DNA of 64,000 bases from Marinilabiliaceae bacterium (GTDB lineage Bacteria; Bacteroidota; Bacteroidia; Bacteroidales; Marinilabiliaceae), in the NCBI GenBank assembly GCA_016933045.1, contig JAFGBR010000042.1, positions 46,855 to 110,854 on the forward strand. Direction: 5' to 3'. Shown in pieces: positions 36,366 through 45,993 of this stretch. Made by a program: the position numbers and the translations under genes. The notes under the pieces were generated by a model. It had not been told where the DNA came from. It worked only from the letters and a program-made list of their open reading frames with translations, and ran no database searches. Within the stretch, counting starts at the first letter, position 1; every line of letters begins with the position of its first letter.

Positions 36366-37028
36366 ATGAATCCTGACAATAATAATTCAAAATTTGAAAA
36401 CAAAACAAAAATTGTTGTCATTATTACGGCCATTACAATGGTTGTTGAAATTGTATTTGGTATTACAACACATTCAATGGCTTTGCTAGCAGATGGCATT
36501 CACATGGGTTCACATGTTTTAGCAATTGGGTTAAGCTGGTTGGCTTATGTTATGATAAGAAAAGTTGAAAAAAGCCAAAAATATGATGCGAAAGAATCGA
36601 AAATCCTTTCACTATCGGGTTATACAAGTGGTATTATTTTACTTATTTTTTCATTTGCTATTATTGTTGAGGCTATTGAACGTTTTTCGAACCCCTTAAA
36701 TATTAAATTCTTCGAAGCTATTTTTGTTGCAATTATTGGGTTAATTATTAATATTATTAGTGCTTTTATTCTCCATCACAACCATGATCAATCAGATCAC
36801 AACATTAAAGCTGCCTATTTGCATGTTTTAGCCGATACTCTAACAAGTTTATCAGCAATATTTGGATTACTGATTAGTAAATATTTTAATGTTTTATATC
36901 TCGATTCCGTAGCCGCTCTAATAAGTTCAATTGTTATTTTAAAATGGTCGGTTGGGTTAATTATTCAATCGGCAAATGTACTTATCGATTTTAAAAGTTT
37001 AATGCCAAATAAAAAAACTAACACATAA
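36366..37028 (+). CDS. Cation diffusion facilitator lacking the cytosolic domain
   Basis: 220 residues with six membrane helices. The paired metal sites are visible in HSMALLADGIHMGSHV (TM2) and LHVLADTLTS (TM5). A His/Asp-rich cytosolic loop HHNHDQSDH joins TM4 and TM5. It stops soon after TM6, whereas most CDF proteins carry a further ~80-residue cytosolic metal-binding domain. The ending (NVLIDFKSLMPNKKTNT) is at the usual boundary with no frameshifted remainder downstream, so the short form looks natural. It should export Zn, Co or Ni ions. Confidence 0.78.
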   Translation: MNPDNNNSKFENKTKIVVIITAITMVVEIVFGITTHSMALLADGIHMGSHVLAIGLSWLAYVMIRKVEKSQKYDAKESKILSLSGYTSGIILLIFSFAIIVEAIERFSNPLNIKFFEAIFVAIIGLIINIISAFILHHNHDQSDHNIKAAYLHVLADTLTSLSAIFGLLISKYFNVLYLDSVAALISSIVILKWSVGLIIQSANVLIDFKSLMPNKKTNT

Positions 37029-37099
37029 AATGGCTTTTCATGTGATTTGAAATAGTGACATTTTAGTAACTTGCAACATATTTAAAAGGAGGAAAAACA

Positions 37100-38230
37100 T
37101 TGAATTTATTAGCAAAAACTTTTCAAGGGCTGGAAGATTTATTAGCACAGGAATTACAAGAAATTGGAGCATGGAATATTAAACCACTTAAAAGAGCTGT
37201 TAGTTTCGATGCTAACAAAGAGATTTTATACAAAAGCAATTTATGCCTTCGTACTGCACTTAGAATCTTACAACCCATTACGAATTTTAGGGCTAGAAAC
37301 GAAAAAGAGTTATACAACCAGGTTTACAATTATAAATGGTCGAACCTTTTAAAACAGAATCAAACATTCGCTATTGATGCAGTTACATTCTCAAAAACTT
37401 TTACCCATTCGCAATATGTAGCATTAAAAACTAAAGATGCCATTGTTGACCATTTTAAAAACATTGATGGCAGCAGACCTAATGTTGATACAATATCGCC
37501 CGATCTGTTAATTAACGTGCATATCACAAACGATAAAGTAACGTTATCGTTAGATAGTTCAGGCTATTCATTACACAAAAGAGGTTATCGACAAGGCGAT
37601 CACCGTGCTCCCATAAACGAAGTGCTGGCTGCCGGAATGGTTCTTTTAAGCCAATGGGATAAAAAACAACCCCTAATAGATCCTATGTGCGGATCGGGCA
37701 CAATACTAATGGAAGCTGCAATGATTGCTGCAAACATACCGCCTAACATAAACCGGAAAAAATTTGGCTTTGAACGATGGAACAACTTCGATGCTGACTT
37801 ATGGACAAAAATTAAAGATGAAGCCAATTCCAAAATCGTTCAGCCTTCTGTAAAAATATCAGGAAGTGACATTAATGCAAAAGCCGTTGATATTGCTCGA
37901 CAATCAGCACTCGATTTTAAATTAAAACAGTTTATAACAATTACACAAGAAGATTTTCTTCAAAAAGAACCAGAATGGAAAAAAGGATTAATAATAATGA
38001 ACCCACCTTACGGCGAAAGACTTAAACCCCACGATACCATTAACTTTTACAAAGAAATTGGAAACCAGTTAAAAAGAAATTTCGCTGGTTTTGATGCATG
38101 GATTATAAGTTCTAATTTTGATGCATTAAAAAACATTGGGCTTAAACCATCGAAAAAAATCACATTGTTTAACGGTTCATTAGAGTGTAAATTCGAAAGA
38201 TTTAGCCTGTATGAGGGATCAAATAAATAA
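37100..38230 (+). CDS. THUMP-domain rRNA methyltransferase (RlmL/TrmN type)
   Basis: 376 residues. An N-terminal THUMP RNA-binding domain (about 1-155) is followed by a Rossmann SAM methyltransferase with PLIDPMCGSGTILMEAAMIAANI and the catalytic NPPY in LIIMNPPYGERL, a guanine-N2 signature. It probably methylates a guanine in 23S rRNA. The start is an unusual TTG preceded by a strong AAAGGAGG about seven bases upstream; no nearby in-frame ATG fits the domain. Confidence 0.85.
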   Translation: MNLLAKTFQGLEDLLAQELQEIGAWNIKPLKRAVSFDANKEILYKSNLCLRTALRILQPITNFRARNEKELYNQVYNYKWSNLLKQNQTFAIDAVTFSKTFTHSQYVALKTKDAIVDHFKNIDGSRPNVDTISPDLLINVHITNDKVTLSLDSSGYSLHKRGYRQGDHRAPINEVLAAGMVLLSQWDKKQPLIDPMCGSGTILMEAAMIAANIPPNINRKKFGFERWNNFDADLWTKIKDEANSKIVQPSVKISGSDINAKAVDIARQSALDFKLKQFITITQEDFLQKEPEWKKGLIIMNPPYGERLKPHDTINFYKEIGNQLKRNFAGFDAWIISSNFDALKNIGLKPSKKITLFNGSLECKFERFSLYEGSNK

Positions 38231-38254
38231 AAATTTAGTATTACATTTTTTATA

Positions 38255-39139
38255 ATGAACAAAAAATCACTTTTTATAGTAATAACTGCTCCATTTTTTT
38301 ACCTTATATCTTACATTCCTTTCTTTATATTATATGGAATTTCCGATTTCTTTTTTGTACTAATGTACTATGTTGTTGGATACAGAAAAAAAATTGTTCG
38401 AAAAAACCTCACTAACTCTTTTCCAGATAAATCAATAAAAGAAATAATATCTATTGAGAAAAAATTCTATCGCCATTTGTGCGATTACGGAATAGAAACA
38501 ATAAAAACATTAACCATATCAAAAAAAAACATACAAAAACGATACCGGTTTAAGAATCCTGATTTGATTCAAAAATACTACGACCAAGGAAAAAGTATTA
38601 TTATTTATTCTGGTCATTATGGAAACTGGGAATGGTTTTCGGTATTGGCATTTTACAGCAATTACAAAATGTGTGCTGTTTATCAACCTCAAGCTGTAAA
38701 AATTATCGACCACATGACACGTTTGTGTCGTGAACGATTTGGAGCAACTACAATAAAATCGGCAAATGCATTTCGCGAGTTACTTTCATACTCTAAACAA
38801 GGCATACAAACTGCTGCACTTGTTTTAGGCGATTTACGTCCATTCCCTTCCAGTACCAGATACTGGATTAAATTTTTAAACCAGGAAACAGCTTTTTCAA
38901 TTGGTGCCGACCGAATAGCCATGAAATTGAATAAGGTTGTAATTTTCCCAAAAATAAAAAAATTAAAAAGAGGATACTACGAAGTAGAATTTCAGGTAAT
39001 TACAGATAATATAGAAAGCATTGACAGCAACAATGTTATTGAAATTTTTGCTTCCCAACTTGAATCATTAATTAAACAAGAACCTCCTTTTTGGCTATGG
39101 TCGCATAACCGATGGAAGCAAAAAAAACCATTATCATAA
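38255..39139 (+). CDS. LpxL/HtrB-like lipid A acyltransferase
   Basis: 294 residues. An N-terminal membrane helix precedes the acyltransferase domain with H-x4-E (GHYGNWEW) and the second block with Arg in GDLRPFPSSTRYWIKFLNQE. This is the late acyltransferase family of lipid A biosynthesis, which adds a secondary acyl chain using acyl-ACP at the inner membrane. It is 24 bases behind the methyltransferase gene; a common transcript is likely but a functional link is not apparent. Confidence 0.82.
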   Translation: MNKKSLFIVITAPFFYLISYIPFFILYGISDFFFVLMYYVVGYRKKIVRKNLTNSFPDKSIKEIISIEKKFYRHLCDYGIETIKTLTISKKNIQKRYRFKNPDLIQKYYDQGKSIIIYSGHYGNWEWFSVLAFYSNYKMCAVYQPQAVKIIDHMTRLCRERFGATTIKSANAFRELLSYSKQGIQTAALVLGDLRPFPSSTRYWIKFLNQETAFSIGADRIAMKLNKVVIFPKIKKLKRGYYEVEFQVITDNIESIDSNNVIEIFASQLESLIKQEPPFWLWSHNRWKQKKPLS

Positions 39140-39156
39140 TAATAATATGTAATTTT

Positions 39157-42100
39157 TTATTTAGTTTCTCTATTAATATACTCACTTGGTGTACATCCAA
39201 AATAATCTTTGAAACACCTTGTAAAATATGATGGACTTGAAAATCCTACCATATAAATAATTTCAGATATTGACCTTTTTCGTTGTAACAACAAATTGGC
39301 ACTTGTTTTTAATCGTTGCGAACGAATAAACTCTTTAGCAGTTAAACCTGTTAATGATTTTATTTTACGATAAACCTGGTTTGAACTCATACCAATAACT
39401 TTACTCAAACTTTCAACATCAAAAGCTGTATTATCAAGATTACTAGTAACAGCATCAACAGCCAGTTTAAGAAAATCCTCATCTAACGATGAGAGTTCAA
39501 CCTCATCTGGTTCCAATATTAATTGAGTCTTTAATTTATCTTGTAATATCTGTTTAGTCTTTAGTATATTATTAAGTTTTAAATTTAACGTTGAAAGATC
39601 GAACGGCTTATGAATGTAATCTACTGCTCCTAATTTTAATCCATCAATCTCATCTTGTTTTAAAGTTTTTGCAGTTAAAAATATTAATGGAATGTGTGAA
39701 GTATTAATATCTTTTCGAATTTTTCTACATAATTCATATCCATCCATCTCTGGCATCATAATATCCGAAACTATTATTTCGGGAGTTACGTCCGAAGCAA
39801 TTTTCAATGCCTCTTTCCCATTAAAACAGGCAATAACATCAAATGAACCACTCAATCCCTGTGCAATAAATTCATTCAAATCAATATCATCTTCTACTAA
39901 TAATAATTTTGGTTTTATTTTTCGCTCTTCATTAACTGATACATCTAAAACATCTGCATTACTATATGTGGTTTGAACAGAATCTGGATTTAAAAATGTA
40001 ACGTCATTGTCTATAAGCACTGATGCGGTTCCATCAACATGTGTTCGTATATCTATTGGTATTTGCACATTAAAAACACTCCCAATTCCTATCCTACTCC
40101 TAACACTTATCTGCCCACGATGAAGTTCAATAAAAGCCGATGATAAATATAGACCAATGCCTCCGGTACTTTGGTCACGTTTTTGATTTACCTGGTAAAA
40201 ACGCTCAAAAATCATGTCAATTTTATCATCCGGAATTCCAATACCTGTATCTTCAATTTCAATTGACAACATTTGCTCATCAGCTTCATTTTCAATAATT
40301 TCAATATCAATAGATATACGACCTCCTTCATCGGTAAATTTAAAAGCATTACTTAAAAGATTAAATAATACTTTTTCTATTTTGTCCAAATCTACCCATA
40401 TTTCAATAACCGATTGCGAATAATTTAACGAAAAATCTATTCGTTTTGCATCTGCTATACTTTTAAATGAATCATGAAGTTCAACCAACAATGGTATAAT
40501 ATTTACTTTTTGAATAAAAAGCTCCATTTTTCCCTTTTCTACTTTCCGAAACTCCATTAATTGATTTACAAGACGAAGCAAACGCGATGCATTTCGCTGA
40601 ACAACAACCAATTGCTTTTTCATCTGATCGGTCAAGCCGACTTCAGCAATCATTTTTTCAACCGGCCCTAAAATTAGTGTTAATGGGGTTCGAAACTCAT
40701 GTGTAATATTTGTAAAAAAATGCGATTTTAATTCATTTAACTCATGATCTTTTTCATTTTGAACTTTTTCCAGCATCAGGTTACTCTTTTCTTTAACTCG
40801 AATAACTGAATACTTATTAAAAAAATACAGCAACCCTCCAAAAATAAACATATACAAAAAATAAGCTATTGGAGACTTCCACCATGGTGGTATTATTTTA
40901 ATAAATAATCGACTTGGTTTTTTACTTTCTAAACCATCACTGTTAGTACCTTTAACAAGCAATTCATAACTACCGGGTGGCACACCTGTATAAATAGCCG
41001 AATTCCGGGTTCCAACGTCGTTCCAGTTATTATCATAACCTTTTAATAAATATTTATATCGGTTCATTTTCGGATCTTTAAAATCCATTGCCGAAAAGAA
41101 AACCGTAAACATATCGTCTTTGTATGAAAGAACAATAGAATCGGTATATGGCATTGTATTATTTAATACTTTCTTACCTGCTGATATAGTACCTTTACCT
41201 ACTGTTTTATTGTAAATAGCAAACTCAGTAAAGCAAACCTCTGGTGCATGTGTATTCAAACTTAACATAGTAGGATTAAACACCGAAAATCCATTGCTTC
41301 CTCCTATTAAAAATGAACCATCGCTCAATATATAACTCGATTTTCGTTCATTCCCAACCCTTTGATATTCTTTAGTAAATATCTGCTTATAAATTACTTC
41401 TTCTTTAATATTCATTTGCACAATTCCTAAAAATGACCCTACCCATAGCGATCCGTATTCATCTTCGAGAATTGAGGTTATAATTTCACTTTTTAAAAAA
41501 TCATTATGTGGATAACTTTTAAAATCTACCTGTCCATTATTCTCGTTTTTCCTGTTTAAACCCGAATTTGTCCCTATCCAAAGGTTTCCTGTTTTATCTT
41601 CATATAAAACATTAATAACATTATCATTTATACAATTAGGTTCTGAACCCGAAAAGTAATAATGCTTAAAGCTTTCATCGTCAGGATTAAAACAGTTTAA
41701 CCCCTTTTGTGTAGCTATCCATAATAATCCACTCCGGTCTTCAAGTAAATCACGTATATCGTTATCCGACAAGCTTACTGTATTTATCTCCTTATTATAC
41801 GATATAACATTAACCTCATTATTAAACATAAATTTTGCAAAACCATTTTGCATTGTTCCAAGCCAACATACATCTGGAGTTTTCTTTGAAACCAACAAAG
41901 AGCTTATTTTATTACCAGGCAACTGAATTTCGGTTTCGGAATTATAATAGTTAAATGAAGGATTTTGTTTTGTTAAAATATCAAATATACTATACACCAG
42001 CAAACCCGCATCATCAGTACCAACTAACAATTTATCGTTAATTACAGCCAAACTTAGAACGGAACTTGAAACATATTTTTTTCCATTAAAATAATAACTT

Positions 42101-43299
42101 AAATTATCAAGTGTTTTTAAAAACTGATAACTGTCACCTTTTTTCTCGTATAAACGCAAATCGTTAAGTGTACCTACTACTATTGTATTATTTCCAATAT
42201 CGATAAATGTTTTAACTGTAGTTTGTGAATTCGTATTATTTGATAATGATGATGTATTAAACCTTTTAATACCACTGTTTACAACACTACACCTGTCTAT
42301 TTTAGAACTTCCCACCCACAATATACCCGATCTGTCAACTAAAATTGAGGTAATATTATTCCCCGATAAACTATACGGATTAGTAACATCTGACTTAAAC
42401 TCAATAAATTTGGGCTTTTTTACATTTAACTTTTGCTGATCGGGTTTTAACAGCATTAAACCGTTATTCCATGTTCCAAGCCATAAATTACCAAACTGAT
42501 CGGCATAAACACAATAAATATCATCCGAAATCATCCCTCCTTCGTACTTATTTGCACGATAATGAATAAATTTAATGCTATCGTTATTTTCGTGAGAAAC
42601 AATTCGATTTAGCCCTCCCCCCCATGTTCCACACCATATTGATCCATCGGTTGTTTCGGCAATTTGTGTTACAACAGCATGGCTAATTGTTAGGTTTTTA
42701 TATTTTTCATCAGGAAAAAAAAGTTTATAACGACCACTCTCTCTGTCGAGGTTAACAAGGCCATAATATGTAGCTACCCAAAACTCATTGCGCGAATCTT
42801 CAAAAATATCGCTTACTATTGAGTTTGAAAGATAATGTTTAGTTTTTCCGGTTTCTTTATCCAATAAGTAAAGGCCATCACTCCAGGTTCCTATCCATAT
42901 TTGATTCTTACTGTCTTCAAAAATTGACATTATACGGTTATTAAACGGGTATACCCTTATGTTTCCGGTAACTGAGTTATACCTGTTTAAACCAAACGAT
43001 GTACCAATCCATATATCTCCGGTATGGTCTTCGAGAAGTGAGGTTATTTCTTTATTACTTATAGACAATGAATCTCTTGAATCGTATTTAAATACCTTAC
43101 ATTCATAACCATCAAATCGGGTTAACCCATTCCATGAACCAATCCATATAAATCCTTTTCTATCCTGTATAATTGAATTTGCTTTACTGCTGGCAAAACC
43201 ATCTTCAATAGTTAAGGCATCAAAATCCAAAACCTCTTGCGATAACAAAGTAAAATTGGCAATTAACAATGATAATAAAATGAATACAACCTCTCTCAT
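39157..43299 (-). CDS. Hybrid two-component system regulator (HTCS)
   Basis: 1380 residues combining sensor and regulator. A signal peptide is followed by periplasmic two-component propeller repeats (about 20-690; motif GNLWIGTNSGLNR repeated), a Y_Y_Y domain, a membrane helix (about 800), and a histidine kinase with His867 in NITHEFRTPLTLI. A receiver domain follows with Asp1179 in IVSDIMMPEMDG, and an AraC-type helix-turn-helix occupies the last 100 residues. This is the classic Bacteroidota polysaccharide sensor. It sits beside a GH127 arabinofuranosidase, so its ligand is probably an arabinan- or pectin-derived oligosaccharide. Confidence 0.95.
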   Translation of the reverse strand: MREVVFILLSLLIANFTLLSQEVLDFDALTIEDGFASSKANSIIQDRKGFIWIGSWNGLTRFDGYECKVFKYDSRDSLSISNKEITSLLEDHTGDIWIGTSFGLNRYNSVTGNIRVYPFNNRIMSIFEDSKNQIWIGTWSDGLYLLDKETGKTKHYLSNSIVSDIFEDSRNEFWVATYYGLVNLDRESGRYKLFFPDEKYKNLTISHAVVTQIAETTDGSIWCGTWGGGLNRIVSHENNDSIKFIHYRANKYEGGMISDDIYCVYADQFGNLWLGTWNNGLMLLKPDQQKLNVKKPKFIEFKSDVTNPYSLSGNNITSILVDRSGILWVGSSKIDRCSVVNSGIKRFNTSSLSNNTNSQTTVKTFIDIGNNTIVVGTLNDLRLYEKKGDSYQFLKTLDNLSYYFNGKKYVSSSVLSLAVINDKLLVGTDDAGLLVYSIFDILTKQNPSFNYYNSETEIQLPGNKISSLLVSKKTPDVCWLGTMQNGFAKFMFNNEVNVISYNKEINTVSLSDNDIRDLLEDRSGLLWIATQKGLNCFNPDDESFKHYYFSGSEPNCINDNVINVLYEDKTGNLWIGTNSGLNRKNENNGQVDFKSYPHNDFLKSEIITSILEDEYGSLWVGSFLGIVQMNIKEEVIYKQIFTKEYQRVGNERKSSYILSDGSFLIGGSNGFSVFNPTMLSLNTHAPEVCFTEFAIYNKTVGKGTISAGKKVLNNTMPYTDSIVLSYKDDMFTVFFSAMDFKDPKMNRYKYLLKGYDNNWNDVGTRNSAIYTGVPPGSYELLVKGTNSDGLESKKPSRLFIKIIPPWWKSPIAYFLYMFIFGGLLYFFNKYSVIRVKEKSNLMLEKVQNEKDHELNELKSHFFTNITHEFRTPLTLILGPVEKMIAEVGLTDQMKKQLVVVQRNASRLLRLVNQLMEFRKVEKGKMELFIQKVNIIPLLVELHDSFKSIADAKRIDFSLNYSQSVIEIWVDLDKIEKVLFNLLSNAFKFTDEGGRISIDIEIIENEADEQMLSIEIEDTGIGIPDDKIDMIFERFYQVNQKRDQSTGGIGLYLSSAFIELHRGQISVRSRIGIGSVFNVQIPIDIRTHVDGTASVLIDNDVTFLNPDSVQTTYSNADVLDVSVNEERKIKPKLLLVEDDIDLNEFIAQGLSGSFDVIACFNGKEALKIASDVTPEIIVSDIMMPEMDGYELCRKIRKDINTSHIPLIFLTAKTLKQDEIDGLKLGAVDYIHKPFDLSTLNLKLNNILKTKQILQDKLKTQLILEPDEVELSSLDEDFLKLAVDAVTSNLDNTAFDVESLSKVIGMSSNQVYRKIKSLTGLTAKEFIRSQRLKTSANLLLQRKRSISEIIYMVGFSSPSYFTRCFKDYFGCTPSEYINRETK

Positions 43300-43500
43300 C
43301 TGTTTATATTCTATTTTAAATGGTCAAATGGAACTCCACATATTTAATAATCATTGTTGAAAATGCCTTAATAATTGTTTAATAATGATTTGTTTCATTT
43401 TACATTTAGTGTTTGTACCAAACAAAAATACACAAACATATTATTTAATAACAATTACAATCGAATATTGATTATTATGCAGAACAATCGAATTAGTTAA

Positions 43501-43537
43501 AAAAAGCTGCCAATAAATATCATTGGCAGCTTTTTTT
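43501..43537 (-). terminator. Intrinsic terminator after GH127
   Basis: AAAAAGCTGCCAAT (43501-43514) pairs with ATTGGCAGCTTTTT (43522-43535), loop of seven. A-runs and T-runs on the two sides allow it to terminate the minus-strand GH127 transcript. Confidence 0.8.
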
Positions 43538-43546
43538 AATTTTTTT

Positions 43547-45913
43547 CTATTTCATTTTCAACAACCTAACATAAAAAATACCACCAGCAATTGAGCCTTC
43601 TCGTGCTTTAAATTTTACTGTTAAAACTCCATTTGTCGCATTAGATATTATTTCACTCGATATTGGATAATCGACCGTAAAAAATCTATCTCCGCGATCT
43701 CCTTTTAAACACACGCTGTATAACTCCCTATCATTAACCACGATATCAAAATTCCGGTTTGCATCACGACCATAATAAGTAACCTGTAACATAAGGTTTT
43801 TATTGCCTTTAGTTTTTAAATCGTAACTGAACCACGAACGAGTATCTCTCCAATGCCGGTTTTGATGAACGCCCGAATTGGTATTGTCACCTTTATAAAA
43901 ATGATCAGACTCGGGTTGCTGTTCACCCGGAGCTACCTGATCGACAGTTTTTGCCTCAAGAGCCATAATTGACTCTTGCTCTTTCTTAATCTTTTCTTTA
44001 ATTTTTTCTACATCTTTAATTGAAGCACATTGCCAATAAACCATATAACGTGAATCATGTATCTGGTAAAATGGCTTTAAAACTACATTCTTGTACTTTT
44101 CGGGATATATTAGTTTTGATACATCGAACGTTAAAGAACCTGTTTTCTCAATTTTATTTCTCCAGTCGTCACCTTCAAAAACGAACATTGGAGCATCCTC
44201 CAATGGATAGTATTTACCATTTGCTACGTGCCCCATTCGACTGTCATCGGCTATTAAACCATCCATACTGGTAGTATCGGTAGCAGCACCCAACACTATA
44301 GGCCCATACATTAATGATGCATATTTTGATCGATCGGGTAGATAAACCAATTGCAAATCCATTGGTAAAGATACTTTTACAACATCGCCATTACTCCATG
44401 TACGATTAATTGTAAAATACCCTTTTTCATTTTTTACAATATCTATCTGCTTACCATTTACACTTGCTATTAATGCTCCTTCAGCAACCCATTTAGGGTA
44501 TCTTATATGCAATCCAAAACTTTTAGGTTCGCTCACCTTTAGTGTTAATTTTATTGATCCTTCATTTGGAAAATCAGTTATTTGTGTAACCTCAATATTT
44601 TTTTCTTTCCAACTTAAAACAGAAGGAATAAAAAGATTAACAGCCAAATTATTTCCATCGTGCGAATAAATTAACTCACCATACTTAGCATGGTTTTCCA
44701 TTCCGGTACCAACACAACACCAAAAAGCAGATTCAGCTTTTGAATAAACCCTATAATGTTGTGGCCGCATTGATGTAAAATAAACTAAACCTCCATGTTC
44801 GGGATGTTGAGTTGATAAAATATGATTAAAAGTAGCTTGCTCATAATAATCAATATATTTCGAATCTAAATCGGACAAATAAAATTGTTTTGACAATTTA
44901 AGCATATTATATGTATTGCACGATTCAGGACCCTGGTTCGACTCAATCATTGAAGTAAAATTGTTTGCCGGATGAAAATGCTCTCGAACACTGTTGCCTC
45001 CAATTGTAACTGAACGATGATTAACAACATTATCCCAAAAATAATTTGCCGCATCACTCCATTTTTTATCTCCTCCTACATCAGCCACTCTTTTATAACC
45101 AATAACCTTAGGTATTTGAGTATTTGCATGTTTTCCGTTAAGGTGATCTTCGTGTTTAATTAAAGGTTCCAGAATCTCATGATGAGAAAATTTCTTAGCT
45201 AAATCTAAATATTTAACATTTTTGGTTAAATCATATACATCGGCAAATACCTCGTTCATACCGCCATGCTCCGTTTTAAGCATTGTTTGAACTTGTTCAT
45301 CGTTCAGGTTTTTTGTTAAATCATAGGCCCAATCACACAATCCAACCAATACCTTTTTAGCTTTTTCGTTTCCTGTAAATTTATATGCATCAAAAAGACC
45401 GGCATACAACTTATGAATATTGTACCATGGTACCCAACGATGATTTAATGAAAAATTCTCAGCCTCAATTTTACCACTTTTTATCTCCTCCCACATACTT
45501 TTTGCATCTGGTATTCCTCCTACATAGCCATTACCATTTTTATCCTGACAAAGAACAAATTCATCAACCATATAATTTGCTCTTTTTAAACATTCCAAAT
45601 TCCCTGTTGCAGCGTACATTAACGATAATCCCGACAAATAATGACCGGCCGAATGACCATCTAAACCGGTGCTTTCCCAGTTTCCATATTTAGGAGCTTT
45701 AGGCTTTAATCCTGCATCTGTTCGATACGGAGCCAAAAACCTATCAACATCGTGGGCTAGGATATATTCCATACTTAATTCCTGGGCATGTTTAAAGGGC
45801 CCATCTAAGAGTCTAACACACGATAGTGGAAACATTTCTTGTTTTGAAGCCTGTGAAAATGAACTCAAACTGCAAACAGACAATAAAAGAGTAAAAAGTG
45901 TTATTTTCTTCAT
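43547..45913 (-). CDS. GH127 beta-L-arabinofuranosidase
   Basis: About 788 residues from the ATG at 45913, which starts a clear signal peptide (MKKITLFTLLLSVCSLSSFS). The (alpha/alpha)6 barrel contains the zinc-cysteine centre of GH127: Glu330 and Cys332 in PESCNTYN and Cys399-Cys400 in FWCCVGTGMENH. A beta-sandwich domain and a C-terminal accessory domain (about 690-788) follow. It removes beta-L-arabinofuranose from plant glycans such as pectic side chains or extensin. Next to it is the HTCS regulator, and on its upstream side the glucuronate genes. Confidence 0.9.
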   Translation of the reverse strand: MKKITLFTLLLSVCSLSSFSQASKQEMFPLSCVRLLDGPFKHAQELSMEYILAHDVDRFLAPYRTDAGLKPKAPKYGNWESTGLDGHSAGHYLSGLSLMYAATGNLECLKRANYMVDEFVLCQDKNGNGYVGGIPDAKSMWEEIKSGKIEAENFSLNHRWVPWYNIHKLYAGLFDAYKFTGNEKAKKVLVGLCDWAYDLTKNLNDEQVQTMLKTEHGGMNEVFADVYDLTKNVKYLDLAKKFSHHEILEPLIKHEDHLNGKHANTQIPKVIGYKRVADVGGDKKWSDAANYFWDNVVNHRSVTIGGNSVREHFHPANNFTSMIESNQGPESCNTYNMLKLSKQFYLSDLDSKYIDYYEQATFNHILSTQHPEHGGLVYFTSMRPQHYRVYSKAESAFWCCVGTGMENHAKYGELIYSHDGNNLAVNLFIPSVLSWKEKNIEVTQITDFPNEGSIKLTLKVSEPKSFGLHIRYPKWVAEGALIASVNGKQIDIVKNEKGYFTINRTWSNGDVVKVSLPMDLQLVYLPDRSKYASLMYGPIVLGAATDTTSMDGLIADDSRMGHVANGKYYPLEDAPMFVFEGDDWRNKIEKTGSLTFDVSKLIYPEKYKNVVLKPFYQIHDSRYMVYWQCASIKDVEKIKEKIKKEQESIMALEAKTVDQVAPGEQQPESDHFYKGDNTNSGVHQNRHWRDTRSWFSYDLKTKGNKNLMLQVTYYGRDANRNFDIVVNDRELYSVCLKGDRGDRFFTVDYPISSEIISNATNGVLTVKFKAREGSIAGGIFYVRLLKMK

Positions 45914-45993
45914 AACCTGATTATATTTGTTCAATTTTGACTATAAATATATCAAATTATCAATAACACCACTATTTAAAAGTATTTTTTACT

